Part shown: positions 13,545-14,615 of the stretch, one piece after another
How positions within the stretch are numbered: the first letter of the stretch is position 1
How the letters are laid out: each line of letters opens with the position of its first letter
NCBI GenBank assembly: GCA_026195755.1
Contig: JAPHRL010000265.1
Location: 1 to 14,615 of the forward strand
Length of the DNA: 14,615 nt
Origin: Kangiella sp.
Lineage (GTDB): Bacteria; Pseudomonadota; Gammaproteobacteria; Enterobacterales; Kangiellaceae
Reading direction: 5' to 3'
Translations under genes and position numbers: made by a program
Notes under the pieces: model-generated
Seen by the model: the letters and a program-made list of their open reading frames with translations, nothing else
What the model was told of the DNA's origin: nothing
Databases searched by the model: none

Positions 13545-14615
13545 AGGCAGTTTGAAAACCCTTTGCTGATCCAGAAAAGTGTCTTTCAATTAAGGCTGCG
13601 ACAATGTAAACGCCAAAACCGGTTAATAATGAAATAAAGAAAGGAGTCGCCCAACCGAATACGAATTCTCCCAGAATCCAAATCGTTGCTGCACTGACCA
13701 GGGTCAAGCCAGCGGTAATTTCGCCCCCGAAGCGAGTGAATAGACCAAAAGTGCCGACCACGAAAACGCCCGCACTACCGAAAGCAGAGGCCGTAACCAC
13801 CAAGTCATAAACCCCTTTAGCGTGCAGGGCGATGTAATAAGCCAGTCCACCTAATACCACGATACCGATTCGCGCGAACAGGACTTTCTGGCGCTCGCTG
13901 ACTTCATGGTTACGTTTGCTTAAAGGTACCACGATGTTATGCGATATCAATGAACTTGAAGCGAGCAAGGCGCTGTCCACGGTTGACAGAATCGCTGAAA
14001 CCAAAGCACCGGCAAACAGAATATAGAGCACGGTGGGCAAATAGGTTTTCGCCAATTCAGGCAATAACTGCTCTGAGTCAGCAAGGTCTGGCATCAGGTT
14101 CAAACCGACCAAACCCAAATAGACTGGAATCAAGCCCACAAGCAGGTATAAGGTTCCGCCTTTAAGCGTCGAGCTACGCGCTTCTTCAGCGCTTCGACAG
14201 GCCAGCACTCGCGTAATCAGCTCCTGTGTCAGCACCGAACCGAATATCGGAATCGACCAGGCTTCAAACTTCTGTAACAAAGTCGAATCTTCTGAGACAA
14301 AACTAAAACGTGCGGCATCGACTGAAGCCAGGCTGGCATTCGGATCGCCACTGGCAAACACAAAAACACCCAGCAACACCAAACCAACAATCAGGAATCC
14401 CGCTTGAATGACGTCAGTTACTGCCACCGCCAACAAACCACCGAGCATGGTGTAAATGATGACCACCGAGGCCGCGATGGTAATGGCATATTCAACCTGC
14501 AAGCCTGATAGGGATGACAGGATCTGCCCAAAAGCACGGATCTGCGCTGCGGCCCACAACATGGAGGCAGGCACTAATATAATCACCACCAGCTTTTCAA
14601 TACGAACCGAGTAAC
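13543..14615 (-). CDS. Sodium:solute symporter (SSF family), 5' end outside the window
   Basis: This is an inner-membrane sodium-coupled transporter of the SSF (SLC5-like) family; the substrate cannot be told from sequence. The reading frame stays open to the window edge, so the visible 357 residues are the C-terminal portion and the true start lies beyond. Family motifs are GGLLAVAVTDVIQAG (about 14400-14442) and AILSTVDSALLASSS (about 13951-13995). The latter corresponds to the helix with the Ser/Thr pair at the sodium site in PutP and related carriers. QELITRVLACRSAEEA is the usual cytoplasmic loop after a membrane segment. About nine or ten hydrophobic segments are visible, and the protein ends with a short charged tail. 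It is separated from miaB by 149 bases containing a stem-loop and the miaB promoter, so it is probably a separate transcription unit. Confidence 0.88.
   Translation of the reverse strand, partial: YSVRIEKLVVIILVPASMLWAAAQIRAFGQILSSLSGLQVEYAITIAASVVIIYTMLGGLLAVAVTDVIQAGFLIVGLVLLGVFVFASGDPNASLASVDAARFSFVSEDSTLLQKFEAWSIPIFGSVLTQELITRVLACRSAEEARSSTLKGGTLYLLVGLIPVYLGLVGLNLMPDLADSEQLLPELAKTYLPTVLYILFAGALVSAILSTVDSALLASSSLISHNIVVPLSKRNHEVSERQKVLFARIGIVVLGGLAYYIALHAKGVYDLVVTASAFGSAGVFVVGTFGLFTRFGGEITAGLTLVSAATIWILGEFVFGWATPFFISLLTGFGVYIVAALIERHFSGSAKGFQTA

Overview
The window looks like a chromosomal segment of a gammaproteobacterium of moderate GC content. The evidence is close similarity of LeuS, MiaB, PhoH/YbeZ, YbeY, CorC, Lnt, LptE and HolA to the gammaproteobacterial versions, and gene orders (miaB-phoH-ybeY-corC-lnt and leuS-lptE-holA) known from Escherichia and Pseudomonas. 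An oceanospirillalean such as Kangiella or a relative would fit, but that placement is a guess. All genes except one lie on the minus strand, so the operons read from right to left.

Right part (13.5-14.6 kb): the 3' portion of a sodium:solute symporter gene, running off the window edge. A stem-loop follows it, then a strong extended -10 promoter for miaB. From 13.4 down to 9.5 kb comes the compact operon miaB (tRNA methylthiolation), phoH/ybeZ (ATPase), ybeY (rRNA endonuclease) and corC (CBS-domain protein). The miaB leader carries a 12-bp hairpin followed by a U-rich run, which resembles an attenuator. A second hairpin spans the miaB stop codon. The roughly 300-bp gap between corC and lnt holds two different REP-like palindromic elements; the one nearest corC could also act as its terminator.

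Middle (3.7-9.2 kb): lnt (apolipoprotein N-acyltransferase) overlaps by four bases an unrecognised lipoprotein gene with Asp at +2. Beyond it, in AT-rich DNA, is an overlapping pair: a second lipoprotein and a secreted Sel1-repeat protein. Facing them on the plus strand is a 616-residue exported protein with a HExxH zinc-metallopeptidase signature, the only plus-strand gene. These genes sit between lnt and leuS, which are usually close together in related bacteria. I read the stretch as accessory cargo in a conserved housekeeping locus.

Left part (1-3.7 kb): leuS (leucyl-tRNA synthetase), lptE (lipopolysaccharide-assembly lipoprotein) and the 5' portion of holA (DNA polymerase III delta subunit) form one operon with a plausible sigma-70 promoter upstream of leuS. 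Lnt, LptE and the two unrecognised lipoproteins share the theme of envelope lipoproteins: LptE and both unknowns need lipoprotein processing, and Lnt carries out its last step. I saw no rRNA or tRNA gene, CRISPR array, integrase or insertion sequence. The most novel material is the exported metallopeptidase-like protein and the three small envelope proteins beside lnt.
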